A DNA stretch of 64,000 nucleotides from Sorex araneus (Eukaryota; Chordata; Mammalia; Eulipotyphla; Soricidae), in the NCBI RefSeq assembly GCF_027595985.1, contig NC_073313.1, forward strand, positions 106,101,052 through 106,165,051, in the 5' to 3' direction. Under the pieces are notes generated by a model. The model was not told the DNA's origin. It ran no database searches and saw only the letters and a list, made by a program, of their open reading frames with translations. A program made the position numbers and the translations under genes. Below, in pieces: positions 46,037-59,685 of the stretch. How positions within the stretch are numbered: position 1 is the first letter of the stretch; each line of letters begins with the position of its first letter.

Positions 46037-49000
46037 CTTTACTTCTTTATTTTTAATAATAGAGATGCTACTAAAATTTGGACTAATATTTCAATTGCTT
46101 TCTGATAAAATGACTGCATTGGGTGATTACTTGCTATAATACAAAACTTAAAAATATAATGGTATGCTTTTAACTTTACTTTATAAAATATATTTGATAA
46201 CTCTTGATTAATCATGCTAGTAGAAAAGACCAATGGTACCCAAAATATGATAATCCCAAAATAATTTAATTTGCTTTTGAAATACATTATGGGAACATTA
46301 GCCACAGATTTACCTTTATAATCCTGTTTTACTTAGGTCAATATTAAAATGACTTTACATTCCCTGAGCACATTCCAAAGAACCGCATAAGGAAATAATA
46401 CAGAACCTTGCTGGGTGGCAAGGGAAAGTAATTCAGGATTAAAACTCCACCAGAAACAGTGTTCAAAATGAATATCAAAAGGCTGACAAACATACCTTAC
46501 TTCTCTTTGCTGTTCATTTATATATCATCTCACAACCAAAAAGGTAAAGGCTGATGCTTTTAATAATGTGCTCTGTTTTGATGTTTCTCCACTTGATACT
46601 GATATGGTATAAATGCCTACCTGCTTGGGTAAATTCATACATTCTGATTAATCAAAGATCCTTTCAATAACATATTGAGTTAACTCCTTGTAATGTGATG
46701 TACACTAATAGTAAATTGCCATATGTGTAACTTTTCTCTGTAAGAGAGAAAACCTCTATGGACTCAGACTATGATGGGTAAAAACATTTTTCTTACCTCT
46801 ACACCTCTTTAAAGTTCAAAATAGCAGCGGTTCCCCAATTCAGAGGAAACCCAAACCAGAACAACATATCCAATTATTTTCTTATTCTCTCTTCATTCTT
46901 TCTAATCTTATTGCCTTCACTGCCTTGTAAATTCCAATTTCTCAAGAACTCAAAAATGTTTTTCAAGGTCTTTTGAAAATTCTTCATTCTATTTATAAAC
47001 ATACCATCCTTGCAATCAACTGTTGATCACACAATCAGTGACAAACAAGTAAAGCATGAAGACAAATTAAAGGAGGTAAGTAGAAATTAAAAGCATGTAT
47101 TTCAAAGAAGAACATATAATACTATATATGGTTAGATTAACAATAATAATGTATTATTTAGCTGACCATTACCTCTGACTTAGTGTGTCCTTTTAGTAAA
47201 AACTGATCGATCACACCTTGCAGTGTTCTGGGAGTGTAGAAAAGGATGATTCTCTAAGACTTGACTAATTTCTAAGTGTTGCCTCTCCAGGATGAAAACT
47301 AACAATACCTCCCACTAGTCTTTATAATTCCAATAATACCAGACTGTTGTAGTTTTTATGGAACATAAGATCAAATATTTTTCTCCCCACAGTAGCAACA
47401 GCTTTGTAGCAAAATATTCAAGTGCTGTGTCTATCTTCTCAAAGGTCACTTAAATTGTTTCATACCTGCACTTTACTAACAGGCCATAAATCACATATGC
47501 ATGTGCATTCTGTTCTTAATTATTTATATACAGGCTATTTGGGAATCAGATACAGGCTTTTCATCTTCTATGAGCTTCTCTACTCTCGCCAACATACACT
47601 TGAGTCACTTCACTATGCTACCTAGATACTTCAGACAAAAAAAAATGAGTTATGAAATTCATTCTAATATATGCAGTCTCTAACTTATAAGAGAGATATA
47701 TTCCAAGCTTCCTTAATTAAAATTCAGAACAAATTATTTCATACAAACAATGCTACAAATTTTGGTTTATAGGTTGGTTGGTTTGTATAACAAATGAATA
47801 TGCAAACCTAAGCAGTTCCTGAACAGAACTGCATTGACTGTAGGCACTGTCACTTATAATATCACTTCACTGGTAAGTTACATTTGATATTTCATTTTAT
47901 AACTCTGGAAAAATATATTTTCTAGCCACATCAATAAAAATAGTGATCTGAAAGCAAGCATCTGGGATGGGGGCAGGGTTGGCAATGAAAAGAGTTTTAT
48001 TCTGGTATAAACTGAATCCACAATAAGGGGTCCTTCTTGAGGTAAAGGAGTACCTGGGCTGAGGTTAAGGATACTACTGGTATGGTTTCCAAGCTAGAGC
48101 AACATATAATATTTATTTGTCAGACTTTCAACGGCACTGTGGGGATACATATGAGTAATTTTTCGAGAACTTAGAGATAAAGACCTCATTAGCATTCTAA
48201 GTTTCAAGTGCATAAGTAGAAAATTAGTGATCAGAGGGCAATTCTATAAATTGTGAAAACTTACTAAAGTGATTTACAATTTATTGTGAATAGGATATTC
48301 AGTAAATCCAGAAAGTCTGGCTAGCATCAGACATATTGTGCTCATTCCAACCATGAAAATAGCTTGAAAGCAGGCCTAGTAGCCTCTGTGTCAACAAGAG
48401 GGAAGGCAGCACAGCCATGGCTTTGCAGAATAAGGAACCCTACAAGGAAGACTGTTGCTGCGAGTTAAACTCAAGCAATCTATAAACTAGGAACTGATAA
48501 TACCTGAGGAAATACTATCTCCATGGGCTCTGGTGGGACATCCTTAGTAGCTCTTTTCAGCTATAGAGAAACCACAAGAGGGAAACTAAAAAAAATTTAT
48601 TAGGAGCATAAGTTGAGCAAAAGGGACATCAATATCTGTACATTAACACAACTAGAGAAACCTGACCAATAAGAAGAGTGGAAGGAAACTAGGGGAAAAT
48701 AGCAGCAAATTTCTCATTTCACTAAATAAATATTTAAGTACAGCTTTATCACTAATTCTAAATTAAGTTACTGCCCAGAAATTGAAAGCGATCGTTTCAA
48801 GTAATGAAAATATAAAAGATGCTATATACTATATTTAAAGAACTTTAAAATTTATTTTTCAAGTGTTAAGTTTATATTTCCTTAAGAAGATGGAAATAAG
48901 ATCTGTAACTGCACAAAAATAATTAATGCAGTATTTGAAGTTTATACAGCAAACGCCTTATCTTGGCAATATTATCAGTTGCCTTAAAATTAGCAATTTG

Positions 49001-52000
49001 ATAACTGTATAAAAGCTGAATGTGCTAAATGTATTCTTTTTATTATTATAAAAGATGGTATTTCAATCTCTCATTTCTCATTGTGTTTAAAACATTGTGT
49101 TCCACTAAAAGGTCCTCACCATGGACAAGCCAGACGGCACCTCTCAGACAAAACAGGCTTGAATTAATCACTTTACAAAAGCCATTTTCCAAAACAGCCA
49201 ATGACATGTCTAGGCTATTTTTACATAGTCTTAAAGTTTTTAAAACAAAGGTGCCAAACAAAATTTAATTTCAAAAGAGGATTTCAAGGTGAGGATTTGA
49301 ATTTCAAGGCATTTAAAAATCTACTTTGCTTTTTAAAAAAGATAAATAAAATCTGATTTTCTGACTAACAAAAGCAGGTTTAATTTTGACACCAATGAAG
49401 GACACCCCTAATTCTATAGCACTTTGTTTTTACCTGTTTCATTTTATCCTCATTTGACCACTGTGATGGTTTAGATTAGAATATCAGGTGTTATGCATAT
49501 GCAAGAAGGTAAGACAATGCTGCAACTGAAAAATGTCAGAGGGTTATTATGAAAACCAAACACACCTAATCTGTAAGAGAAGAGATATATAATCCAAGTC
49601 TCCTAATTTAATTAAAATTCAGAATAAATGATCTCATAATGACCATCAGTGGAAGTTTATTAACTATGCCTTTATCCATTTCAATGTTTCTATGAAATTT
49701 AAACACATACACAGACATTTTATTTTTATGAGGGAAAAATTAACAAACTATTCTCAGGTCATATTTAAGACATGCAATTCCAGTGTAAGTTTTATTGAGC
49801 TCTGACACTCTGACAAAGAATTTAATGTAATGAAAATCACTCAGGTTGATTCCCAGTTATGCTCTCAATAAATTATTTACTATTATGCTACTATCAAATT
49901 AGGAAACTTTTGCAATTTTCTTCAGCCCTTGCCTGAAGAATCATCTTACACCACTAGAGTAATTTTGAACATCTGATTAAAGCGAGAGATTGGACATCTC
50001 ATTAAAGGGCAGTGTGGTATGTCACCTAGATCATTGGACTTAAAATCAGATGCACAGATGTGATTTTAAGCTTTGCCACTTACCTTTTTGACCACGTGAA
50101 AAATCTTAATACAGCCTTCAGTTCCAGTACCTACTGTTCCCCAGTAAAATAATGAAGATGTATGTGCTTTGTAAGTAATAGGCAGTATGCAATTGTAAAG
50201 CATTACTTAAATCAACAGATTGACAATTTAAAAACAAACAAACCCTTATTTCACAATACATAATATTCTTTACTTTTCCCTGTACTGGGTGTTCTGACCT
50301 ATTTTAACACAAAAAATGGGTCTCTTTCAAAAGCCAAGGGTTTATTCCAAAACAAAACAATTTTTTTCCCAATAACATTGGGGTATTTTGTTTCATGTAT
50401 GTTGGTTAGGGAGAGGTAAAAAAAAGTATGACATCTATTTTTTAGATTTTATGTATATGTGATATTCTGCTTTGCTACATGAAAATTCTTAATTCTTATT
50501 TAAAGATATTTTGCAGTGGTCAGAGTGTTTACCCTGGAAACATAAATCAAAAATAGAATGAAGGCAAACAACTACTAATTGCTAACAACTTTAGATAACC
50601 TTAATTTAATTACTTCCTCTTTTTCCTTGTTATATATAGGTCAAATACCTTTACTGCAATCAGTCCATTTGTGTATGTGGTTACTGGGAAATATCTGCCA
50701 TAAAGATTTATTATATTTATTAGAATAAACACTTTATTCTAATAAATTATTATAATTTCAGCACAATTTGCTCTCAGTACCTATAAGTTATAGTAAGACC
50801 ACTTCACAGCAGCATACTGAAAAGTTATAAAACTCCTTCATGTTAAAGTCTCTAAAATTTCAAAATGTAATCACTTCATATTTGAACTAATATTTTAATA
50901 TGAAGTGCTATTTTAACATCACTAATCGGGGTGACCAATTCTTTCAATACTCGTCCAGCTGTCCCTTTCATCTTCCTATCTATGGAATGGAAAAAATATA
51001 AGGAAGCTTTTCAATTTAAGTTGTTTCTAACTGTGTTTGATATCAACTTCAGTAGTAAATTGTGAAAAATGCATACAAGTGTCAAGAATTAGGAGAAACC
51101 ATATTAGAAAAACTACAGTTTCCTACTGAAATCTAAATGTTTGTAACTCATGTTTAAATTATAAAGACTTCATACTTTATAATTATATTATTTATAAGAC
51201 ATTCAAATCCAAGTTATATTTATGGATGCTTCTTTTTAGTGGTCTTGAGCAAATAGATTTTAAAGTACTTATATGCAGTATGAATTTAGCTAAAGGAGAT
51301 TATTAGTTTTGTTACATTAAAAAGCTGTCTGATTATATTAGGGACTCATATTATTTCATTTAGATTATAAACGTATTCCAAATATAAAGATACCAACTAT
51401 AAATGACCATGGAAACAATTTGAAATAGAAGTAAAATCTAAATAAAAACTGGGGTTTGAGGACAGAAAATTTTCATTTGGCTTCACAATTCTAAGTGTTA
51501 TATTAGTAACAATTAACAGTTGCATAATTATTTCATATATCATATGGAAACTAAGTGACACTTTTATTTAAATTACCATTTGGAATATATAACTACTAAT
51601 AAAGATTTTTTCTTCATTTGTCAAAGCATTTTTATTCCAATGTGATCTTAAAAAGTTGTTAAATCGAATAGTGGAGATCAGAAACAGATGAAATTTTTTC
51701 TTTAGTTTTATAGTCAAATAATGAACAGAATTATCTAGCCTATTCTTCACACTTCATAAACATTTAAACACATCAATTGACATTATATAGTAACAAAACT
51801 AATTTCCTGTATTAAGTTCTTTATATACATTATTCCTTCTAATATATCCTAGCAAATTATGTAACTATCACCCTCAGGACCAATCATTTGAGAAGAAATG
51901 AAGTCATTAGTCTGTTAAAATTTTATTTCACTGTCAATCCAGTGATAAAATAAAAATATTTTGTATTTGAAAGTGCATAAAATGTCTAGGATGCTTTCAT

Positions 52001-52495
52001 ATCCATTCTCTGTTTCAATTTAAGCACATGCCTCCCTATGATATATTAGCTTTCTTGCTGAAGTCATGCAATAAAGAAACTTGTCATTCAGAGAACACAA
52101 AAACTTCAAAATTTCTTTAAAGCCATTTGATGTAATTTATAAATTAGCAATTTATGCTGAAATGATAATTGTATCCAGGAAATTTTGGGAAATCAGCAAA
52201 GACAGTTCACTAAATTTAAAGCTTGCCCAAAATTACATTAGAAAGAATAGACAAATGTTTATAAAAAATGTGTCCTTTAGACCACATAGTTATGGATCTT
52301 CCCTACTTGAATATTGTGAAAGACAGTTTTAGCAGTTAGGCTCAAACAATAGTCAGAGAAAAATTTTCAGGTGTACTGCATAGAATAAAGCCAAGCTGTT
52401 TCTGAAAAGCTGGCTATGAATAACATTCTTAGAAAGAGAATAGCATATTTCAAATGCGTGCTTCTTTCTGGTAGTAGTTGTGAAATTGTGTGGGG

Positions 52496-52531
<36 letters not shown>

Positions 52532-54028
52532 GTGTTGAGAGGAATCTGTTTAAAGGAGATCTGAATTGAATCTTTTGGCAAGCCTTTTGTCGTTTTAATG
52601 ATCACTCTCTAATGTGTCTGAGCTGTAAATGTGAGGTTTTTTATGGCAAGTTTTCTATAGCAGGGGGAGAAAAGAGAAGGGGTTCTACACCTGCAATAAA
52701 TAGGGAGCTTGTTAGGTGACTGTTGTGATCAGTCCCCGACTTGTTCTGCCTGATCAAGCACAGTGGGCAGAGATCCAATCACAAAAGCATTCCACAAAGC
52801 AAGCAAAGCAAAAATCTTCACTAAACTGACTACTGGAATGAAAACTGCTCGGATCCGTCCATTCCCTTCACTGTGAAAGAAGCACATTCTACTTAAAAGA
52901 GAGAAGGCAGTTGAGATTATGGAGACATCAGCTTCCAAAACCATTTCTTGAGAATGTCTCCAGGCATTTACAACATTACACAATATATATAGTAGATTTA
53001 ATCATAGATTTCTAAGTCTGATATCTCTTAATCTTCGTAATTTCTTCTTTTGGAAAAGTAATCATTAAAAAAAAAAACTTCTACAGTTCCAGGGTAGGCT
53101 GCCCCTGGGGGTCAGGTCTTCCTCAAGCCTTATTATCTTGCTTTACTGGATTTCCAATTAGATATTTTAAATGCTTTTTAAACTTTTCAAACAATATCCA
53201 TACCCATTATCAAGTTGTCACCATACCCTCTTTTGGGGGGAGTTACATGAAGAAAACAAGGCACTGCGAAGGTGACTTGCCTGTCACTACTAGTGACAGA
53301 GGAAAGCCACAATCAAGATTTCTGGTAATTTATCCTGTGTAGAAACAAAACACATCAACACACATGCACACAAAAACACATTCCAAAACCAAATAATCTC
53401 TTTTTTTAAATGACATGCTCTTTCGGATCATTTATGTGTTGTTCCTTCCAGGCATTTCTGCTAACAATTGAGATTCAACCTTCTGGGTAAAACAAGGCAA
53501 ACTAGCATAACAATGACTGCTTCTTAAACAGTAACTTTCAGAGGACAAAAACGTTCCCCCCTTTGCTTCCAAACGTTAATAGATGGTTATTTACTGCTTA
53601 ATTCGTGCAATTAAATGGGGTCATTTGTAGAAAAGCAACTTCCACTGTTTCACTTGCAAACGAGCCGATGGGATTTGATTTTGGATAGGTTGTTTACCAA
53701 AATCATTCAGTGTTAGGAAAAGACATTATTCAAAAGCATCCTCTTGCCACTGATTTCCTAGTCTTAATCCCTGAATCCTAAAAGTAGCACCACATCATAA
53801 TCCATTCTTTCCAGAGAAAGACACTTATGATTCGATTAAAACTGTAAGTTTTGGAACGATCACAGAGCATTGTACAACTGAAGTGGATTCTACTCCCCCA
53901 TGCCATACAAGCACCAGTTAATGAAAGATTAGCTCACCGCAAACAGAACTAAGCACAAATTCACTAAGACACACAGTTAGATAAATGAACTAACTGGAGA
54001 TCAATGGATTCTAAAATCACCCACCTCT
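46037..54028. other. AT-rich, repeat-poor intergenic or intronic DNA 3' of IRS4
   Basis: Eight kilobases with no recognisable gene, SINE or recent L1. Short open frames (for example 52081-52332 and 52729-52983) match nothing I know. If the two-exon IRS4 model is right, this is its intron. Conserved regulatory elements could lie here but cannot be shown from one sequence. Confidence 0.6.
52496..52528 (+). repeat. (TG)n microsatellite
   Basis: About 16 uninterrupted TG units. Confidence 0.97.
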
Positions 54029-57000
54029 TTAGGGAGCGTCAGACTCCTCGTCGTCAGCCCTGGAAAAGTCCATCCTCACGTAGGTGCTGTCTTCGTCGTC
54101 GTCAGAATCGTCTCGCACCGGGGGTCTCGGCACCCGACGGCGGGGAGGCGGGACGGGGGGAGCGGCAGCGGCAGCCGCCGCCCCGCGGGCCGCATCCTCA
54201 CCTCCGGCCAGGTCTTCAAATGGGTTCGGGACTCTGCGGTTCGGGCCACCGGCCACTTCTCGGGCCCCTCTCCCAGCTTCGGCACCGGCACCGCTAGCAA
54301 CAAGTTGGAACCAGCGGGCGGGGGCGGAGTCCAGCCCAGCGGCTACCCCCATGCCCGCAGCTGCACGGCCGATGGCCGGGGAGGCGGCTAGCGCAGAGGC
54401 AGCGGCTAGCGCCGGGCCCACGGCTACATTCGGCGCAGCAGCGGCCGCCGAGGCCGAGGGGTTTCTCTCCTGGCTGCCGGCTGGGGAAGCTGAAGCGGCG
54501 GCTCCAGCGGAGGCAGAACTTTGCGAGCCGCTTGCTGCGCGTCTTCTCTCCTGCTCTTCCTCCTGCCTCAGCCGAGCTACAGGTGGTGGCTCTGAGCAGC
54601 GGCCCGGGGAGAGAGAGATGTCCATACAGCACTCGGAGAACGGGTCGACCAGGTAGATTCGACCTGTTTCAGCATCGTAGCGAAAGGCACTGTCAGGAAA
54701 AGGTGCCGAAGATGCCATCGCCGGGGTGAACCTCACTTCAATGTATTCTCCCTCTCCTACACTAAGGATGCCACCTGTAGCACTGCGGCGAAGCGGCCAC
54801 CTGGCAAAGTCCAGAGAGAAGAGACTGGCACCCGGAATGGCCCTTAAGAGATCTGAGAGATTTTCTTGGCTCAGAAATGGCACTCTCAACTGGATATTTA
54901 CGTAATGAGAAAGGGCGTATTCTCTGGGGTCAGCAAGGATGCCCCGAGTATCTGCCTGCCCTTGAGCGCAGGGAACTGACGAATGGCTCGCTCTTTCAGT
55001 GAAGTCAATGTTGACGTAGACAGAAGCGCTGTCATTTTCTCTCTGATCATGTACGGGCTTTTGCGAATTGGGCTCAACTGTATTTCCCTTCTTATTAAAA
55101 GCAAGCTGGTCGGGCTTGTTAGCTTTGCCCTGAAAGGGAATATCAGCTAAAGGCTGTGGAAACGATCCCCCATCTCCAGGCTTGGAGAAGGACCCCTCAG
55201 CTGAAGGCTTTGAGACTGTATCTTTGGGGCTGCCCCACTCAGACGAGCCTTCATTGCCCAGACCCATCCCCACGAATTTTCTGGTTAACATCGGGACATA
55301 CTCACTGTGGTCCATCTGTCCTAATGGGGAGTTCTGAGAAGGAGTTGGCAGAGAGAAGTAGGAGCTCCAACTTTTGGAGGAGGAACCGCCCCGAGGACTT
55401 GGAGGGCTTTTGGGAATTGCACCAGCTCCAGGGGCCATAAACATATAGTCACTGTCACTGTCATTGTCCTTTGACTCATCTTCCTTATCAGGCCCGGGTG
55501 CTTTGGGACGACTTGGAGCAGCTGGTGGGCTCACTCTGGGAAACATCATCATGTACCCTCTTGAATCTTCAAAAGGTGATCGAGAGTGGCGTGATTTTGA
55601 AGCAGTAGAGTGTTGAGGGGCCATTGGCATATAGTCACTGGAGCTGGCAAGAGGGAAAGCCACCCCAGGCCTCATTGGCACATAGGGGTCATCCTCCTCC
55701 TCATCAAAAGCTCTGGCTCTGTGAAGACGCCGAGCTCCACCTTCTGGGAGCCCTTTCTCTTTAACTTCTTTGACTTCTTTACGTTCTTTTGTGGCACTTC
55801 GGTCAGCACAAAAATAAAGTCGGAACCTTCCTCCGGCCCTTCCCTTTGCTCCACCGGATGGTGTGGGCGGGGGCGGGGGCGGGGGTGGCAGTGGAATTCT
55901 ATGTTGCTTGCTTTGGGTTAATTTGCCAAAGTAGGATCTTTTCTTCAGGGATTTCCCCTGCTCACCACTGCCACCAGATCCTTTCCCTCTTCCCAAACCT
56001 TTGCCCGCACCAGAGTTTTTGCCATTGCCAGACCCAGGACCATCTCGGGGGCCCTGGCCACTGCCTGAGCCACGGCCACCTCCGGCTCCCTGGTCACCGC
56101 CTGAGCCATGGCCACCTGCAGTGCCCTGACCATGTCCCGAACACTGGTTTCCTCCTGCACCCTGGCCCCCTGAACTCTGGCCACTTGAGCCCTGGCTGCC
56201 ACTGGCACCCTGGCCGCCACTTGAGCCCTGGCCACCTCCTGAGCCTTTTGCCCCTCCTGAGCATTGGTTTCCTCCTGGACTCTGTCCACAGGGGCCCTGG
56301 CCGCCTCCTGATCCTCGGCCATTTCCTGAGCTCCATTTTCTCATGGGCATGTAGTCGCCTTCGTTGCCTTCCAGCTCCTCTTTGCCCTGAGACTCGCCTT
56401 CTTCCCCAGAGCTGCCAGGGCTGGAACCAGATTTGTCAGGAGCCGGAGGAGCTCTGTCACTGGGAGCTCCCGCAGCTTGCGCTGCACCTGCAGGACTCAG
56501 CGCAAAGCGGCGGTAACAGCTGGCGGGCAAGGAAACAGCTCTCCTCGCCCTGTGGGCTCTGGGCAGGTGGGGCAGTTGTGGCTGTCCCCGCCTGACCTGG
56601 GGCACAGCTACATTGGGTGAGCGATTGCGGCGGCGGGTGGGTAGCCTTTCGTCGTCTTCTCGGTCCCCGATGGCCCCGAGAGGGTCAAACTGCTCAAAGC
56701 GGGCCCTTCGGAACCAGCCGCCCGGCTCCCCGGGCCGCTTGGCCGGCTGCCTCCTAGTGGACAGCAGGGTTAACAGGTGGGCGTCGATGGTGAAGGTGTA
56801 GCCGCGGCAGCGGGCTCTGTATTCCTCTGCGCACAGAGCTCTCATCTTTAACAGAAACAGCTCGTGCATGTTTCGGGCCACGACACGGTCATCCACCTGC
56901 ATCCAGAGCTCGCCCGGACCGGTGACGGTGGACCTGCCGACTTCCAAGAAGAAATACTGCTCCGTGTGCCCACAGCGCCGAATGCTCAGGAGCTGGACTA

Positions 57001-57829
57001 CCACGCTGGCCACCTCGGCATTCAGTCTCACGAACACCACCTCCTCGTCGGTCAGACACAGCCGGAACACGCCGCTCAGCTCTTTGCGGTGCCCCAGTCC
57101 CCTGGGTTTGACCTCTACCTGCCACACATCTCTGTAGAAGGGTGGCTCGGCCACGGGCGGGAGCGCTCTCTCGCCGTCACCTTCTGCCACGGGCCGGGGG
57201 CTGGGCGTGCCGCGGCGGCGGCGCTTACTCTCGAGGATGAGGCGGCTGAGCAGCCAGTACCAGCTCCCCTGTTCCGACTCGTTCTCAGCGACCAGGGCGA
57301 AGTACTCATCCTGGGTGAAGAGGGCGATGACGTACCGGTAGCGGGCATCGGCTCTCTGGCTCACCGAGAAGCACTGGTGCAAGGTGATCACGCGCCGCGG
57401 CGGGATGAGATCGGGGACCTCGGCGGCGCCCGAAGCGGTCGCCGCGGCTGCAGCCGCCGCCGCGCGGACACTGTCGCGGAACTTCCTGGCGTTTTCGTAG
57501 TACTCGAGCCGCGCCGGGGTGCTGGCCGTCTCGAGTCGGAGCACGAAGTAGCGCCGGTGCCCGCGCTTCTTCCTCAGGTAGCCACGCTTGCACACTTCGT
57601 CCCCGACGGGGAGGTCTTCCTCATCGGACTCGGAGTCGGACCGAGAGCCAGCGGCCGCCGAGCGCCACATGGCTCCCGGACAGGACGACCCGGTCCCAAT
57701 GAGTGCGGTCGGAGGGGCCGAGGGTAGAAGCGGGGTGGTCGCCACCGCAGCGCGAGCCGCTGCAGCCGCTGCCGGGGCCACCCTCGATCTCCCGCTCGCT
57801 CGGACTCGAGCGGAGGAGCGGCTCGCCAT
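54029..57829 (-). CDS. IRS4: Insulin receptor substrate 4 (IRS4), single-exon CDS, 1266 aa
   Basis: Cytoplasmic/membrane docking protein that is tyrosine-phosphorylated by insulin and IGF-1 receptors and recruits PI3-kinase and Grb2. Seen: start ATG at 57829 in a strong context (CACCATGG), where human-like IRS4 begins; the frame stays open 123 codons further upstream, but that is GC-rich promoter sequence. PH domain at about residues 78-200 (begins CKRGYLRKK), PTB domain at about 230-340, Gly-rich repeat 500-623, poly-Pro 646-655. YxxM motifs (PI3K p85 sites) start at Y493, Y716, Y733, Y759, Y795, Y844 and Y1250; YVNI (Grb2-type) at Y938 and Y976; YIEV at Y1029. Ala-rich C-terminus. Human IRS4 is 1257 aa as I recall. 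The frame ends ESDAP; the human protein continues a few residues further (PKRGR). No frameshift or internal stop: a functional, intronless coding region. Confidence 0.97.
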   Translation of the reverse strand: MASRSSARVRASGRSRVAPAAAAAARAAVATTPLLPSAPPTALIGTGSSCPGAMWRSAAAGSRSDSESDEEDLPVGDEVCKRGYLRKKRGHRRYFVLRLETASTPARLEYYENARKFRDSVRAAAAAAAATASGAAEVPDLIPPRRVITLHQCFSVSQRADARYRYVIALFTQDEYFALVAENESEQGSWYWLLSRLILESKRRRRGTPSPRPVAEGDGERALPPVAEPPFYRDVWQVEVKPRGLGHRKELSGVFRLCLTDEEVVFVRLNAEVASVVVQLLSIRRCGHTEQYFFLEVGRSTVTGPGELWMQVDDRVVARNMHELFLLKMRALCAEEYRARCRGYTFTIDAHLLTLLSTRRQPAKRPGEPGGWFRRARFEQFDPLGAIGDREDDERLPTRRRNRSPNVAVPQVRRGQPQLPHLPRAHRARRAVSLPASCYRRFALSPAGAAQAAGAPSDRAPPAPDKSGSSPGSSGEEGESQGKEELEGNEGDYMPMRKWSSGNGRGSGGGQGPCGQSPGGNQCSGGAKGSGGGQGSSGGQGASGSQGSSGQSSGGQGAGGNQCSGHGQGTAGGHGSGGDQGAGGGRGSGSGQGPRDGPGSGNGKNSGAGKGLGRGKGSGGSGEQGKSLKKRSYFGKLTQSKQHRIPLPPPPPPPPTPSGGAKGRAGGRFRLYFCADRSATKERKEVKEVKEKGLPEGGARRLHRARAFDEEEDDPYVPMRPGVAFPLASSSDYMPMAPQHSTASKSRHSRSPFEDSRGYMMMFPRVSPPAAPSRPKAPGPDKEDESKDNDSDSDYMFMAPGAGAIPKSPPSPRGGSSSKSWSSYFSLPTPSQNSPLGQMDHSEYVPMLTRKFVGMGLGNEGSSEWGSPKDTVSKPSAEGSFSKPGDGGSFPQPLADIPFQGKANKPDQLAFNKKGNTVEPNSQKPVHDQRENDSASVYVNIDFTERASHSSVPCAQGQADTRGILADPREYALSHYVNIQLRVPFLSQENLSDLLRAIPGASLFSLDFARWPLRRSATGGILSVGEGEYIEVRFTPAMASSAPFPDSAFRYDAETGRIYLVDPFSECCMDISLSPGRCSEPPPVARLRQEEEQERRRAASGSQSSASAGAAASASPAGSQERNPSASAAAAAPNVAVGPALAAASALAASPAIGRAAAGMGVAAGLDSAPARWFQLVASGAGAEAGRGAREVAGGPNRRVPNPFEDLAGGEDAARGAAAAAAAPPVPPPRRRVPRPPVRDDSDDDEDSTYVRMDFSRADDEESDAP

Positions 57830-58650
57830 GGTGCCGCACGACGGTTTTAAGGTGAGCGAGGGGAGGCGGAGCGGGGACGAGGGGGCGGGGACGAGGGGCG
57901 GGGACGAGGCCGTCCAGCGCGCTCCCGCCCGCCGCGGCGCCCCCCCGTCGCGGCTCGCTCGCGCCCCCGCCCACCGCACTCCGGGAGCCGCGGGCAAAAC
58001 AACACGTGACCGCGGCCTCACGCCGCGGCCGCGGCCGCTCGGGCTGCGGGCGCGGCGGAGGGGCGCGGGGGGCGGCGGGCCGAGGTGCGCGGGAGGTTGG
58101 GGGGAAGGGGGCGGGGCGGCGCGCGGCCGCGTCTCCTCCCCTCGCGGACGGGAGCGGGCGGGGCTGTGCGGCCCGGCCCATCCCGCGGCGACGACCACGA
58201 GGGCACGAGGGGGCCGCAGAGCCCGCGCGGCCGAGAAGGGGGCCGAGAAGGGGGCCGAGAAGGGGGCCGAGAAGGGGGCCGGGCCGCGTTCGGCTCCGGT
58301 GGGGGTTTCCGCAGACCCGGCTCCCCAGGCAAGACGGGAAGGGAATGGGCCAAGCGCGACTCCCGCGCTACTGGGGGGGCTTCAGACTGGGGGGTGGGGG
58401 CGGTCGGGCTGGTGCAGCGGCTGGCGAGCGGGTTTGTTTATTTGGGATGGGGGAACCAGGTGAAACTGCGGGGCTGTTCTCATTGGTCGAGACAGGCCAG
58501 TGGGCGGGACTGACAGGAAGGCGGACCCGAGTTAATTGGTTGGGGAGGGGGCTCGAGGGGCCGAGGGGCCGATGGGGGCGTGGCTTGGGACCCGGAGCGA
58601 GCTCTGCAGCCTGGGGTCACGCACTGGGGCCGTAAACAACCCGCTTGCCT
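57100..58650 (-). promoter_or_regulatory. IRS4: CpG island and IRS4 promoter
   Basis: Dense CG dinucleotides from the 5' third of the CDS to about 800 bp upstream, in contrast to the AT-rich surroundings. Directly upstream of the start codon are GC boxes within a direct repeat of 'gcggggacgaggg' near 57871, 57885 and 57898. A TTAAAA stretch lies only about 15 bp from the ATG, probably too close to act as a TATA box. This looks like a CpG-type promoter. The transcription start cannot be placed from sequence alone. Confidence 0.75.
58231..58278 (+). repeat. Perfect 12-bp tandem repeat, 4 copies, upstream of IRS4
   Basis: 'ccgagaaggggg' repeated at 58231, 58243, 58255 and 58267 with no mismatch, about 400 bp upstream of the IRS4 start codon inside the CpG island. 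Confidence 0.97.
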
Positions 58651-59648
58651 GTAATTTTCGGGGTACTGATGAACTCGGGCAAAATCCTTGAGCCACGGTA
58701 ATCCGAGCTCGAGCCCGGGCCCAGGCTCCCGTCTTTTTTCTCTCTGTTCCTTACGGACCTTCTCTTTTGCTGTCACATCCAGGTCCGCTTGCTCGTGCTT
58801 AGTCCTGGAAGCCGAGCGCGTCGGGAGAAGCACGGTGCCCTGCTGGAAACGTGTTAACAGCCAGAGCCCTCAGATCTGCCGCCCACTGAGTCGCAGACTT
58901 CCAAGCCTGCTCGAGCCTTGACAAAAGCCGCGACTCTGAGCATCCAATTGACAGTGATGCCTTCTAAATGAACCGAAACGTAACCACAGCGCATTTCTAG
59001 TCTACGAAACGCAGGTTGGATAAAGATGGTGTTTCTTTTTGCTTAATGATGTCTGTGGACGCATAAACTTGGGGACTGCAAAGTATATAGTCGTTTTAGA
59101 AACAGTGACTCCCTCCCTATTGAAGTACCCCAGGGTTGAGCAGTCGAGGTATTTCCCATTAGGAAAAAAACTTTGCAAAGTGTCTTTGAGAGAATTGCAG
59201 AACAACGTTAAGTTTCCCTTTCCCTGAGCGAGACCAAAAAACTTTAGAAAAAGGAAAGCTCAGCAGTAGAACAAAGGAGGATACCGAATACATTATCCTA
59301 GAGTCTATATCATATCCGTCGCATTAAGAAAATAGGATTTTTTTTCTATTTTCTTTGTACTACAACATGACACTAGAAGAATATATATGATTGCCTCCCC
59401 GCTTTCAGGAAACAAAAACTAAACAGCTGGAGTGAAAGAGTGTAACTGCAACCTCCTTAGATCTCTTTAGTCTCTTATCTCTGTCTCTGTCTCTATGTTA
59501 CTCTCACACTCTTCACACTGACCCCCTCTTATCCCTTCCTCTCCTTCTCATTTGTCTTTTACTAGGATTTTAGTTTCCTAGGTGTAGAGTTGGGTCGATA
59601 TTACATGAAAATAACTAAGGAATGACCCTGTTTGTTAAGGATAATCTG

Positions 59649-59650
<2 letters not shown>

Positions 59651-59685
<35 letters not shown>

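Noticed and set aside
57830-58198. N-terminal extension of the IRS4 frame by 123 codons
   Set aside because: The extension is GC-rich promoter and 5' UTR sequence with Pro/Arg-rich translation. The ATG at 57829 has a strong start context and matches the known IRS4 N-terminus.
54084-58635. Many long open frames antisense or out of frame to IRS4 (for example 55789-56595, 56864-57727, 57588-58463 on the plus strand)
   Set aside because: They arise from the high GC content and lack of stops opposite a coding exon. None resembles a protein family.
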